From NCBI GenBank assembly GCA_938004115.1, contig CALKWS010000213.1, positions 1 through 32,546 of the forward strand: DNA of 32,546 bases. Reading direction: 5' to 3'. Position 1 is the first letter of the stretch, and every line of letters starts with the position of its first letter. Positions 16,503-24,745 of this stretch are shown here, in pieces. The notes under the pieces are model-generated. The model did not search any database, was not told where the DNA came from, and worked only from the letters and a program-made list of their open reading frames with translations. A program made the translations under genes and the position numbers. The DNA is from an uncultured Ruaniaceae bacterium (GTDB lineage: Bacteria; Actinomycetota; Actinomycetes; Actinomycetales; Beutenbergiaceae).

Positions 16503-16910
16503 GTGACCCGTGATGGAGTTGATGAGCCGGCCACCGGTGCCGGATCGGAGGCCGGCGCCCCGCGTCCGGCGAACTTCTGGGGCCGCCGGGTGGTGGCGCT
16601 GGTCATCGACTGGCTGGCGTCGTGGTCGATCGCGTTCGTCTTCTTCAGGGACAGTGCCCTGGCCACGTTGCTGATCTTCGCCGGGTCCACGTTCATCTTC
16701 CAGGCCACGCTGGGTACCACCCTCGGGCACTGGATCATGGGGGTGGGCACCCGAACCGCGGACGGCAGCGTCCCGGGTTTCGCCCGGGCGGCGCTGCGCA
16801 CGTTCACGCTGTGCCTGCTCCTGCCCCCGGTGATCACCGATACCCAGGGCCGCGGCATGCACGAACGCTGGTCGGGCACCCATGTGGTGCCGCTGCGCCG
16901 GATCGGGTGA
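16503..16910 (+). CDS. RDD family membrane protein
   Basis: A 135-residue integral membrane protein. After a hydrophilic N terminus of about 25 residues comes NFWGRRVVALVIDWLASW, the RDD signature (Arg, then Asp in the first membrane helix). Helices follow at about 39-60 (IAFVFF ... LLIFAG), with a conserved TTLGHWIMGVGTR turn (family pattern GQTLGK.L.G.), and a third helix around 100-115 (LCLLLPPVI). The end DTQGRGMHERWSGT matches the family's D..G.hD...GT motif. The gene is the equivalent of mycobacterial Rv2219A, which sits next to glnA1 and DUF4191 in the same order. I take the GTG at 16503 because of the -10 element just before it; an in-frame ATG at 16482 is the alternative. Function of this RDD clade is unknown, possibly transport. 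Confidence 0.87.
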   Translation: MTRDGVDEPATGAGSEAGAPRPANFWGRRVVALVIDWLASWSIAFVFFRDSALATLLIFAGSTFIFQATLGTTLGHWIMGVGTRTADGSVPGFARAALRTFTLCLLLPPVITDTQGRGMHERWSGTHVVPLRRIG

Positions 16911-16931
16911 GACGCGCACCTGGGCCGGTTG

Positions 16932-17051
16932 CGCCGTCGTGCGTCGTACCCGGGTCGCGTGCGTCGTCGTACGTAGCACCGGGGTCGCGTCCGTCGTCGT
17001 GCTCCGCCCCCGGACCGTAGCCGGCGTCGTGCACTGCACCCGCACCCGCGA
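16932..17051. repeat. 30-base imperfect tandem repeat, four copies
   Basis: Copies start at 16932, 16962, 16992 and 17022. Each begins with CGNCGTCGT and most share a CCGGGGTCGCGT-like second half; copies 1 and 2 are closest. There are no spacers, so it is not a CRISPR array. It fills the gap between the RDD stop and a hairpin at 17073-17097. The period equals ten codons; on the minus strand one frame reads a ten-residue repeat like HDDGRDPGA, but that frame overlaps the RDD gene and has no ribosome binding site. Confidence 0.75.
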
Positions 17052-17072
17052 GGTGTGGCCGCCGGCCTGACC

Positions 17073-17097
17073 GGGGACCGGCCGAACCGCGGTCCCC
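17073..17097. terminator. Hairpin between the RDD and DUF4191 genes
   Basis: GGGGACCG (17073-17080) pairs perfectly with CGGTCCCC (17090-17097) around a nine-base loop. It sits between two convergent genes. I see nothing else in the remaining intergenic bases 17098-17203. Confidence 0.5.
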
Positions 17098-17203
17098 GTC
17101 CCCGTGAGCGGCGGCGGCATGGTGCCGTCCCGGCCCGGTGATCGGGGATCGACCGGGCAGGTGCGGGGCGGGGGCGCTGGGTCCAGGAACGGTGTCCCGC
17201 CGC

Positions 17204-17917
17204 TCAGCGGCCGCGCAGGCCCTTGCGGTCCGGACGCATCTTCATCGGGTCCACGCCCTTGGGGACCGGCAGGCGGTTGGAGCGCAGGGCACGGAGGCGC
17301 TTGGCCACCTCGGCGACTTCCACCTTGGTCAACTGCGGCTTCTGTTTGCGCACGTGGGCGGCGATCTTGGGCAGTGGCACCTGGCCCTCGTCCCGGCCGC
17401 ACTGGATCAGGATGATCGGGACGTTCGGGAGTACCCGGGCCACCTTGCGTCGTTCGGCCTCCAGCAACCGGCGCTGGCGGTGCGGCGGCCCGCCTTCCCC
17501 GATGAGGACCACGCCGGGGCGGCCGACGGCCCGGAACACCATGTCCTGGGTGCGCGGGTCGATCGCGACCGGCTCCTCCTGGATGTTCCAGCCGCGGCGG
17601 ATCGTGCCCAGGGCCGATCCCACGGCGCCGGGCCGGCCTTCGATGCGCTCATAGGCCACCCGCTCGGCCCACCGGGACAGCAGGAACATCGCGCCCAGCA
17701 AGGTGAACGGGAAGACCAGGACCGGGATGTAGATCGGGTAGCCGATCAGTTGCCCCAGGAGCACGCCCAGGCCGGTGCCGCCCACGATGATGAGCAGGAT
17801 CCACCAGGTGATCGACGGTCGCACACTGCGGACCATCTGGAAGATCTCCCAGAGCTGGTGATACCAGCGCCGCTTCTTCACCTTGGGAGTCTTCGCAGCA
17901 GCGTCTTTCTTGGCCAT
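17204..17917 (-). CDS. DUF4191 membrane protein
   Basis: A 237-residue protein with a basic N terminus (Lys/Arg rich, ending KKRRWYHQLWEIFQM), two adjacent membrane helices at about 38-58 (WWILLIIVGGTGLGVLLG) and 63-82, and a long cytoplasmic part. The latter contains a conserved GRPGVVLIGEGGPPH segment and a basic C terminus. This composition and order fit the actinobacterial DUF4191 family (Rv2219 in M. tuberculosis), which is usually found beside lipA and RDD. The ATG at 17917 has TTGGAG upstream. It converges on the RDD gene and is divergent from the kinase-like gene. Function is unknown. Confidence 0.88.
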   Translation of the reverse strand: MAKKDAAAKTPKVKKRRWYHQLWEIFQMVRSVRPSITWWILLIIVGGTGLGVLLGQLIGYPIYIPVLVFPFTLLGAMFLLSRWAERVAYERIEGRPGAVGSALGTIRRGWNIQEEPVAIDPRTQDMVFRAVGRPGVVLIGEGGPPHRQRRLLEAERRKVARVLPNVPIILIQCGRDEGQVPLPKIAAHVRKQKPQLTKVEVAEVAKRLRALRSNRLPVPKGVDPMKMRPDRKGLRGR

Positions 17918-18051
17918 GATGCTCCAAGCCTAATGCCATCGCGCACCCCGCCGGACCAGAGGCTCGTGCGGGCGCACACACCGGGGCCGGGTGTCCACAG
18001 GCAGTGGACAGCCCGCAGCGGGGAGAGGCGCACCTGTGGTTGCCTGCGGAT

Positions 18052-19533
18052 ATGCACGTTGCGGGTTACAGCTTCGACGGGCCGATCGGCTCCGGCGCCG
18101 GCGGGGTGACCTGGCTGGCGCGGGACGCGGACGGCCAGGCCGTGGCGGTACGCCTGCTGGGCGCGGACCGGCCCGCCGACGCAGACGCCCGTCGGTTGGA
18201 CCGGCTGCGGGGGCTGCGGCATCCGCACCTGGCCGGCGTCCTGGACCTGGTGCCCACCCAGGACGGCGGCACGGCGGTGGTGAGCGAAGCAGTCCCGGGG
18301 CCGACGCTGGCCACGGTACGGATCAGCCGGGGCGGGTTGGGAGCACCGGAGGCCGCCGGGGTGGGTGCCGAACTGGCGGCGGCGCTGGCGGTGCTGCACA
18401 CCGCGGGCCTCGTGCACGGCGACATCTCACCCGGCAACGTGGTCCTGGTGCCGGACAGGGGAGCGGTCCTGGTGGATCTCGCGGCAGATCCCCGTTCCGA
18501 GCGGGGCACCAGCGGGTTCGCCGCCCCGGAAGTGGAGGCAGGGGCGTCCCTCACTGCCGCGGCCGACGTCTACGCCCTGGCACGACTCGTGCGCTGGTTG
18601 ACCCGCACCGACCAGCGCGACGAACTTCCCGCACACCTGGGCGCGGCACTGGCCCTGGAGCCGCAGGACCGGTGCACCATCGAGCAACTCGGCCACGGTC
18701 TGGCCGATGGCGACGGTCTGTCGGATGGCCTGCCGGATGGCGGTCACGCCGCCGTCGACCTTCCCGGTGGTCCGGCGCTGGCCGCAGCGAGTATCCGGGA
18801 CCACGCCGACCGGGCGGAGACCCGACGCAAGAGCGAACACCGGCCCAGGCACCGCCGGGAGACCAAGGGCAGGTCCTTCGCGCTCATCGCCGGCCTGGTA
18901 GTGCTCACCATCGGTGCGGGGATCTGGCTGACCTCCGGGCCCGCCACGCTGAGCGCCCCGCCCGGGGGCCACCCGTCCGTGGTGGAGATCGGGCCGGAGC
19001 CGGCCGAGGACCACCCGGCACCACCCGGGGCCCAGGACGGGTCCGCCGGCCCGCACGCGGCCGCGACCGGCGTCCCGGACGCGGGCGGTTCGGCCGGTAC
19101 CGACCTGCCCGATCCGGTGCACGCGGTGCACGCTCTGACACGGGCGCGAGATCGGGCATTGAACGAAGCCGATCCGCACGCGCTGCGCGAACTCACCGTG
19201 CCCGGCTCTCCGGCGGCCCGGGGCGATGCGACCGTGGTCGAGCAACTCACCCACGGCCGGATGCACATCGAGGGATTGCAGACCCGGATCACGCGGGCCA
19301 GCGCCGTCCCGTCCCCGCACGCTCCGGCTGTGCCCGCCGAGCAGGAAGGTCCCGCTCAGGGACCTGAGGAGGCCGAGGTGCCGGTCTGGGTGCGCGTGCA
19401 GATGTCCATCGGCGAGCACGTCATCACCACCGCACAAGGACGGCAGGTGGTCCCGGCCACCGAGTCCTGTGCGGTGCTCGGGCTCGAACCCGGCGCTACC
19501 GACTGGCAGGTGGCGCGGATCGGGCCCTGCTGA
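18052..19533 (+). CDS. Membrane protein with a degenerate serine/threonine kinase domain (pseudokinase-like)
   Basis: A 493-residue protein in the layout of a PknB-type receptor: kinase-like domain (about 1-215), a basic linker, one membrane helix at about 276-293 (FALIAGLVVLTIGAGIWL), then about 200 residues outside. The fold is recognisable by the glycine loop IGSGAGGVT, HGDISPGN in place of the catalytic loop HRDxKxxN, FAAPE before the F helix, and DVYALA. Key residues are changed: the VAIK lysine is Arg34 (VAVR), the catalytic-loop lysine is Ser126, and DFG reads DLA (Asp142). Phosphotransfer is therefore doubtful. The outer region has a Pro/Gly/His-rich stretch and then a compact segment of about 130 residues with two Cys, possibly NTF2-like. 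The start is uncertain: TTG 18040 and GTG 18004 are in frame. It lies where lipB and lipA are found in related genomes. Confidence 0.75.
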   Translation: MHVAGYSFDGPIGSGAGGVTWLARDADGQAVAVRLLGADRPADADARRLDRLRGLRHPHLAGVLDLVPTQDGGTAVVSEAVPGPTLATVRISRGGLGAPEAAGVGAELAAALAVLHTAGLVHGDISPGNVVLVPDRGAVLVDLAADPRSERGTSGFAAPEVEAGASLTAAADVYALARLVRWLTRTDQRDELPAHLGAALALEPQDRCTIEQLGHGLADGDGLSDGLPDGGHAAVDLPGGPALAAASIRDHADRAETRRKSEHRPRHRRETKGRSFALIAGLVVLTIGAGIWLTSGPATLSAPPGGHPSVVEIGPEPAEDHPAPPGAQDGSAGPHAAATGVPDAGGSAGTDLPDPVHAVHALTRARDRALNEADPHALRELTVPGSPAARGDATVVEQLTHGRMHIEGLQTRITRASAVPSPHAPAVPAEQEGPAQGPEEAEVPVWVRVQMSIGEHVITTAQGRQVVPATESCAVLGLEPGATDWQVARIGPC

Positions 19534-19619
19534 CGGCGCGGATGCCGCCGCCGACGGTCCGCGGGCCGGTGCCGACGTAGTAGCGATCCGCGAAGGTACG
19601 GACCTGGAGCGGATGAACG

Positions 19620-19675
19620 CAGCCCCGGCCGGGATGCCCGGGGCGCGAGGCCCCCGGCAATCCCGACCGGGGCTG
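19620..19675. terminator. Large bidirectional hairpin
   Basis: Left arm 19620-19643 pairs with right arm 19651-19675 with two mismatches and one bulged A; the loop is CGCGAGG. The stem of about 22 paired bases lies between the convergent kinase-like and dlaT genes, 15 bases past the dlaT stop. There is no U-tract. It is most likely a shared terminator. Confidence 0.8.
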
Positions 19676-19690
19676 GGTGCACGGGGTGGC

Positions 19691-21538
19691 TCAGAGACCC
19701 AACTGGGCCTCGAACCGGCCCTCTTCCAACCGGTTCTTCACGGCGGTCAGGAACCGTCCGGCATCCGCGCCGTCGACCAGGCGGTGGTCGTAGGACAGCG
19801 ACAGGTACACCATGGAGCGGATGCCGATCACTTCGGAGCCCTCGGCCTCCACCACCATCGGGCGTTTCACGATCGTGCCGACGCCCAGGATGCCGACCTG
19901 CGGCTGGGGGATGATCGGGGTGTCGAACAGCGCCCCGGCCGAGCCGGTATTGGTCAGCGTGAAGGTGCCGCCGGTCAGCTCATCGGGCGTGACCTTGTTG
20001 CTCCGGGTCCGGCTGGCCAGGTCCGCGATGGCGCGGGCGATACCGGCGATGTTCAGGTCCCCGGCGTCCTTGATCACCGGCACCAACAGTCCGCGTTCGG
20101 TGTCCACCGCGATGCCCAGGTTCTCCGCGCCGTGGTAGACGATCTCGTCGCCCTCGATGGAGGCGTTCAGCCGCGGGTAGGCCTTCAACGCCTCGGTTGC
20201 GGCCAGCGCGAAGAACGGCAGGTAGGTGAGCTTGACGCCCTCGCGCTTGAGGAACTCCTCCTTGGTCCGCTCCCGCAGCCGGACGATCTTGGTCACGTCC
20301 GCCTCGACCACGGTGGTCAGCTGGGCCGACACCTGCAGCGACTCGGTCATCCGGTCGGCGATGATCTTGCGCAACCGCGTCATCTTCTCGCGGGTGCCGC
20401 GCAACGGTGAGACCTCCGGGACCGACGCGGCCGCGGGCTTGCTCTCGGTCCCCGCGGCGGCGGGCTGCTCCTGCTCGGCGGGCTTCGCGGCGGCCTCCGC
20501 GGCGGCCAGCACGTCCTGCTTCCGGATCCGCCCGCCCACACCGCTACCGGTCACGGTGGACAGGTCCACGCCCTTGTCCGCCGCGAGTTTACGCACCAGC
20601 GGGGTGACGTAGGAGACCTGCCGGTCCTCGCCGTCGTCCTCCTTCGCGGGTGTGGACGGCTCGGGCTGCCGCTCCGCCCGGGCCTGGGCCTCCTTGGCCT
20701 CGGCCGGCGGCTCCTCCGGTTCGGGCTCGATCTCCTCGGGGACCTGGGCCTGACCCCTCCCGGAGGTGTCCTGGTCCTCCGCCGCGGCCGCGTCATCCCC
20801 GGCGGCCTCGGCGTCGGCCCGGGAGGCGCCCTCATCGTCACTGGCGCCGGCATCGCTCCCGGTGCCCGCATCGCCTCCGGCCGGGGCGCCGGACCCGATG
20901 TAGGCCAGGGGTGCGCCGACCTCGACCGTCTCGTCCTCCTCGGCGACGATCTCCACCAGGGTGCCCGCCACCGGGGAGGGGATCTCGGTGTCCACCTTGT
21001 CGGTGGAGATCTCCAGGAGCGGCTCATCGACGTCGACCTCATCGCCGACCGACTTCAGCCACTGGGTGACCGTGCCTTCGGTCACCGATTCGCCCAGCTC
21101 GGGCAGGTTCACCGCGGTGCGCTCACCACCGTCACCGGAGCCCGACGACGAGGACGCCGCAGGCTCAGGTTCCGGCTCTGCTTCGGGCTCGGGCTCCGGC
21201 TCGGCCGCTGCCTCGGGCTCAGGTTCTGGCTCGGGCTCCGGCTCCGGCGCGGATTCGTCCTGCGCTTCGGCGGGTGCGCCGTCGTCCCCACCGGATCCTT
21301 CACCGGAGCCGATGATGGCGAGCTCGGCGCCGACCTCGACGGTTTCATCCTCCTCGACCAAGATCTTCTCCAGCACCCCGGACACGGGGGAGGGGATCTC
21401 GGTGTCCACCTTGTCGGTGGAGACCTCGAGCAAAGGTTCGTCCACCTCGACCTCGTCACCGACGGACTTCAGCCACTGGGTGACAGTGCCTTCGGTGACG
21501 CTCTCGCCCAGAGCGGGCATCTGCACGGATTCGGACAT
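19691..21538 (-). CDS. dlaT: Dihydrolipoamide acyltransferase, E2 of 2-oxoacid dehydrogenases (DlaT/SucB type)
   Basis: E2 core of pyruvate and/or related dehydrogenase complexes, 615 residues. It has two N-terminal lipoyl domains with modified lysines Lys43 and Lys181 (both in TDKVDTEIPSP), about 80% identical to each other. A Glu-Pro/Ala linker (about 97-127) joins them. A second acidic linker leads to the E1/E3-binding domain at about 310-345 (YVTPLVRKLAADKGVD). The catalytic acyltransferase domain ends with His585 and Asp589 in DHRLVDG. The start is ATG 21538 with AAGGAG upstream. It follows lpd by 25 bases in one operon. Automated pipelines often call this sucB; in actinobacteria such an E2 (DlaT) serves pyruvate dehydrogenase, so substrate specificity is open. 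No E1 gene is in the window. Lipoylation enzymes are needed but not encoded here. Confidence 0.94.
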   Translation of the reverse strand: MSESVQMPALGESVTEGTVTQWLKSVGDEVEVDEPLLEVSTDKVDTEIPSPVSGVLEKILVEEDETVEVGAELAIIGSGEGSGGDDGAPAEAQDESAPEPEPEPEPEPEAAAEPEPEPEAEPEPEPAASSSSGSGDGGERTAVNLPELGESVTEGTVTQWLKSVGDEVDVDEPLLEISTDKVDTEIPSPVAGTLVEIVAEEDETVEVGAPLAYIGSGAPAGGDAGTGSDAGASDDEGASRADAEAAGDDAAAAEDQDTSGRGQAQVPEEIEPEPEEPPAEAKEAQARAERQPEPSTPAKEDDGEDRQVSYVTPLVRKLAADKGVDLSTVTGSGVGGRIRKQDVLAAAEAAAKPAEQEQPAAAGTESKPAAASVPEVSPLRGTREKMTRLRKIIADRMTESLQVSAQLTTVVEADVTKIVRLRERTKEEFLKREGVKLTYLPFFALAATEALKAYPRLNASIEGDEIVYHGAENLGIAVDTERGLLVPVIKDAGDLNIAGIARAIADLASRTRSNKVTPDELTGGTFTLTNTGSAGALFDTPIIPQPQVGILGVGTIVKRPMVVEAEGSEVIGIRSMVYLSLSYDHRLVDGADAGRFLTAVKNRLEEGRFEAQLGL

Positions 21539-21563
21539 GACCTTTTCAGTCTCCTTCGTCGGG

Positions 21564-22949
21564 TCAGTGATTCGAGTGCAAGGGTTTACCGGCCAGAGCC
21601 AGCGCCGCCTCGCCGAGCGATTCGTTCTGTGTCGGGTGAGCATGCACCAGGGGTGCCACGTCCTCAGGGTAGGCCTGCCAGCCCACCATCAGTTGAGCCT
21701 CGCCGATGAGTTCGCCCACACCGGGGCCGATTGCATGTACACCGAGGATCGGACCATCGGCCAGGTGTACGAGTTTGACCATCCCCTGGCCCCGTTGGAT
21801 CTGGGTGCGGGCGTTGCCGGCGAGGTTGTACTCCACGGTCCGCACCGCCTCATCGCCGTGCTGCTCGCGTGCCTGTTCCTCTGTCAGGCCGACCGCGGCG
21901 ACCTCCGGATAACTGTAGGTGATCCGCGGAATCGACTCCGCGGGCACCGGCTGGGGGTCCAGTCCGGCGATGTCCTCGGCCACGACGATCCCGTGGGCGA
22001 ACGCCCGGTGGGCCAGTTGGGGTCCGGCGACGATATCGCCCACCGCGTAGACCCCGTCGGCCGTGGTGCGCTGGCGCTCATCGGTGCGTACGAAGCCGCG
22101 GTCCAACTCCACGCCGGCATTCTCCAGGTCCGTGGGGGAGGTGACCGGGTCGCGTCCGACGGCCACGAGCACCACCTCGGCCGTCAACGTACTGCCGTCC
22201 TCCACGGTGACCTGGGCGTGCCGCTCCTGGTCGACGATCTCCTCGGTCCGCACGCCGGTGCGCACGGTGATGCCTCGCTTACCGAGGGCACGCTCCAACC
22301 CGGAACTCATCGCTGCGTCCTCCCCGGCGATGAGCCGGGGGAGTGCCTCCAGGATGGTCACCTCCACCCCGAGGGACCGCCACAGGCTGGCGAACTCCAC
22401 CCCGATCACCCCACCACCGACGATGATCGCGCTGCGCGGGATCCACTCCATCGCCAGGGCCTGATCGGAGGTGATCACCCGCCCGCCGATACTCACCCCC
22501 GGCAGGGAGCGGCTCCTCGAGCCGGTGGCCAGCACCAGGTGCCGGCCGCGCACCGTGGTGTCGTGCACCGAGACGGCGCCGCGGTCGACGACGGTACCGC
22601 GGCCGGGAATGACCGTGATGTCCCGCGATGACAGCAGGGACCGCAAGCCCTTGTGCATCCGGGAGACCACGCGGTCCTTGTGCTTGTGCATCGCGCCGAT
22701 GTCCAGGCCCTGCAGTTCGGCGAGCACCCCGTACTCGGCAGCGCTGCGAACCTGATCGGCCACGTGGGCGCAGTGCAGCAGCGACTTGGTGGGGATGCAG
22801 CCCCGGTGCAGGCACGTCCCGCCCAACTGATCGGCCTCGACGAGTACCACCGACTGGCCCAACTGGGCCGCCCGCAGCGCCGTGGCGTACCCCCCGCTAC
22901 CGCCGCCGAGCACAACGACGTCGTATGAGGCGGACTCCTCGTCGTTCAC
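21564..22949 (-). CDS. lpdA: Dihydrolipoyl dehydrogenase
   Basis: Flavoprotein E3 that reoxidises dihydrolipoamide of the E2 with NAD+, 461 residues. The FAD-binding motif is VVVLGGGSGGYATALRAA, the redox disulfide is Cys46 and Cys51 (GGTCLHRGCIPTKS), the NAD motif is IIVGGGVIGVEFASLW, the second FAD motif is GVYAVGDI, and the C-terminal interface has the catalytic His438-Glu443 pair in HAHPTQNESLGEA. The start is GTG 22949, with GAGGAG seven bases upstream; in-frame codons continue far upstream to 23390 through a repeat and a hairpin and are not coding. It is the first gene of the lpd-dlaT operon. All residues for activity are present. Confidence 0.95.
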   Translation of the reverse strand: MNDEESASYDVVVLGGGSGGYATALRAAQLGQSVVLVEADQLGGTCLHRGCIPTKSLLHCAHVADQVRSAAEYGVLAELQGLDIGAMHKHKDRVVSRMHKGLRSLLSSRDITVIPGRGTVVDRGAVSVHDTTVRGRHLVLATGSRSRSLPGVSIGGRVITSDQALAMEWIPRSAIIVGGGVIGVEFASLWRSLGVEVTILEALPRLIAGEDAAMSSGLERALGKRGITVRTGVRTEEIVDQERHAQVTVEDGSTLTAEVVLVAVGRDPVTSPTDLENAGVELDRGFVRTDERQRTTADGVYAVGDIVAGPQLAHRAFAHGIVVAEDIAGLDPQPVPAESIPRITYSYPEVAAVGLTEEQAREQHGDEAVRTVEYNLAGNARTQIQRGQGMVKLVHLADGPILGVHAIGPGVGELIGEAQLMVGWQAYPEDVAPLVHAHPTQNESLGEAALALAGKPLHSNH

Positions 22950-23120
22950 GTACTTCTCCTCGGCCGGTCTGGTACTTGTGCATCCGGGCTGGTCAGGTGG
23001 ACGCGTGGTGTCCATCTTGGCACTGGTTGGGCGATGGCCCCAACCGGGAGGTGCCCGCCCGGCCGGCACCATCATCGTGGTTCCGGCCGGTGCGGCCTGC
23101 CGTGCCGCTGGGCCTGCAGT

Positions 23121-23174
23121 GCTGGTGCGGCTGGCGATGCCGGTGCGGCGGGCGATGCCGGTGCGGCTCGCGAT
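23121..23174. repeat. 18-base tandem repeat, three copies, upstream of lpdA
   Basis: Copies at 23121, 23139 and 23157 have the form GCNGGTGCGGCNSGCGAT with one to three differences each. The gene-free stretch 22950-23260 (311 bases) also holds the pepA hairpin at 23203-23245. The lpdA promoter should lie here too, but I see no confident -35/-10 pair. Confidence 0.75.
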
Positions 23175-23202
23175 CGCTCCGCCGGCCGGTGCGCGATCCC
23201 GG

Positions 23203-23245
23203 GGCATCGCGGCGGGCGGGTGACCCCCGCCCGGGCCGCGATGCC
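23203..23245 (-). terminator. Strong hairpin downstream of pepA
   Basis: GGCATCGCGGC (23203-23213) pairs with GCCGCGATGCC (23235-23245), and inside it GGGCGGG (23214-23220) pairs with CCCGCCC (23226-23232). Two bulged G's separate the parts, and the loop is five bases. The 18-pair stem starts 15 bases after the pepA stop. Confidence 0.8.
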
Positions 23246-23260
23246 TCCGGTGCGCGCGGC

Positions 23261-24745
23261 TCAGCCCTCGGCGGCGTCCTCCAGCAAGCGCAGCATCGTG
23301 CGCACGCCCACCCCGGTGCCGCCCTTGGGCACGTAGTGCCGGGGGGAACCCTCGTTGAACGCCGGTCCGGCGATGTCCAGGTGCGCCCACGGGGTCTCGC
23401 CCACGAACTCCTGCAGGAACAGCCCTGCGGTGAGCATGCCGCCGAACCGGTCTCCGATGTTCGACAGGTCCGCCACCTGGGACTTCAGCGACGGGCGCAA
23501 CTCCTCCGGCAGCGGCATCGGCCAGACCTGTTCACCCGCCGCCTCGGCGGCGGCGACCACCTGCCCCCGGGTCTCCTCGGTCCCCATCACGGCGCTGACC
23601 TGGTTACCCAGCGCCACCATCTGCGCCCCGGTGAGAGTGGCGATGTCCACGATCACATCCGCACCGGCTTCGGTGGCGGCCACCAGCGCGTCGGCGAGCA
23701 CCAACCGACCCTCGGCGTCGGTGTTGAGCACCTCCACCGTCTTCCCGCCGCGGATCTCGATCACATCGGACGGGCGCTGGGCGGTGCCGGAGGGCATGTT
23801 CTCCGCCAGCGCGAGGTATCCGGTGACGGCGACCGGCACCTGCAACTCGGCCGCCGCGAGCACGGTGTGCAGCACGGCCGCGGCACCGGCCATGTCCAAC
23901 TTCATCGTCTCCATGCCCTTGGCCGGCTTCAGCGACAGCCCGCCGGAGTCGAAGGTGATGCCCTTGCCCACCAGCGCGTAGTGCGCCTTGGCCCGAGCCG
24001 GCCGGTAGGTGAGGGTCACCAGGCGCGGGCCGCGGGCCGAGCCCTGGCCCACCCCGATCAGACCGCCGTAACCGCCGGCGCGCAGCGCCTCCTCGTCCAG
24101 CACCTCGATCCCCACCTTGGTGCCCTTGACCAGGTCGCGTGCGGTCTGGGCGAAGGTCTCCGGGTACAGGTCCCGGGGTGAGGCGTTGACCAGGTCCCGG
24201 GTGGCGTTCACCCGTTCGGCCACCACGCGGGCCCGGGCCACTGCCTCCTTCACGGTCTTGTCCTTGGCCGCCCCGCTGAGCAGCAGCACCTGGGCCGGTC
24301 CCGGTTTGGCGTCCTTCTTGTACCGGTTGAACCGGTAGGCACCCAGCAGCGCCCCCTCTGCCACCGCACCGGTGACCTGCGCGTCCTGGTCGCCGAACAT
24401 CAGGGCCACGGTCGCCGCGCCGGTCAACTCCCGCACCGCAGTGCCCGCGGCGCGGCGGAACTGCTCGGCGTCCGGCGCCTCGGCCAGCGGTCCGATCCCG
24501 GTGAACGCGACCACGGAGGCGCCCACACCCTCGGGGGCCGGGACGCGGGTCACCGCCCCGGCCTCCGCCGGCACGTCCAGCACGTCGATCGCGTCTCGTA
24601 GCGCGGCACCGACCTTGTCGTCCAGGCCGGAGTCGGGCAGCAGGGCCGCGGTGCCGTCGTCGTCGTGGACGGGCACCACCAAGGCGTCGGCGGACAGGCG
24701 GGCAGGGCTCTTGGCAGTCAATGTCAGTTCAGTCACATGCTTCAT
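23261..24745 (-). CDS. pepA: Leucyl aminopeptidase (M17)
   Basis: Cytoplasmic metallopeptidase that removes N-terminal residues from peptides, with two metals per subunit, usually a hexamer. It has 494 residues from ATG 24745. The C-terminal catalytic domain has GKGITFDSGGLSLKPAKGM (metal Lys/Asp), KLDMAGAAAVL, and the family signature NTDAEGRLVLADAL. The N-terminal macro-like domain is normal. Start choice: no ribosome binding site precedes ATG 24745 or ATG 24754. The hexamer TACGAT at 24749-24744 lies seven bases before GTG 24736, so a leaderless start at 24736 (491 residues) is quite possible. It corresponds to mycobacterial pepB (Rv2213) in the same neighbourhood. It would recycle peptides, including those taken up by the transporter at the left end, though that link is only inference. 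Confidence 0.95.
   Translation of the reverse strand: MKHVTELTLTAKSPARLSADALVVPVHDDDGTAALLPDSGLDDKVGAALRDAIDVLDVPAEAGAVTRVPAPEGVGASVVAFTGIGPLAEAPDAEQFRRAAGTAVRELTGAATVALMFGDQDAQVTGAVAEGALLGAYRFNRYKKDAKPGPAQVLLLSGAAKDKTVKEAVARARVVAERVNATRDLVNASPRDLYPETFAQTARDLVKGTKVGIEVLDEEALRAGGYGGLIGVGQGSARGPRLVTLTYRPARAKAHYALVGKGITFDSGGLSLKPAKGMETMKLDMAGAAAVLHTVLAAAELQVPVAVTGYLALAENMPSGTAQRPSDVIEIRGGKTVEVLNTDAEGRLVLADALVAATEAGADVIVDIATLTGAQMVALGNQVSAVMGTEETRGQVVAAAEAAGEQVWPMPLPEELRPSLKSQVADLSNIGDRFGGMLTAGLFLQEFVGETPWAHLDIAGPAFNEGSPRHYVPKGGTGVGVRTMLRLLEDAAEG

Noticed and set aside
16834..17034. Minus-strand frame encoding a ten-residue Asp/Gly/Pro repeat through the 30-base repeats
   Set aside because: No ribosome binding site, overlap with the RDD gene, and the frame is explained by a repeat period divisible by three. 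Noted as an observation, not as a gene.
16932..17051. Possible CRISPR array
   Set aside because: The 30-base units abut with no spacers, and no cas genes are nearby.
22950..23390. N-terminal extension of lpdA through the 18-base repeats
   Set aside because: The GTG at 22949 has a strong ribosome binding site and begins the standard FAD-binding domain. The extension would cross the pepA terminator hairpin.
22628..24181. A 517-codon plus-strand frame opposite lpdA and pepA
   Set aside because: It is the shadow of two clearly identified minus-strand enzymes, low-complexity Arg/Pro/His-rich and without family motifs.
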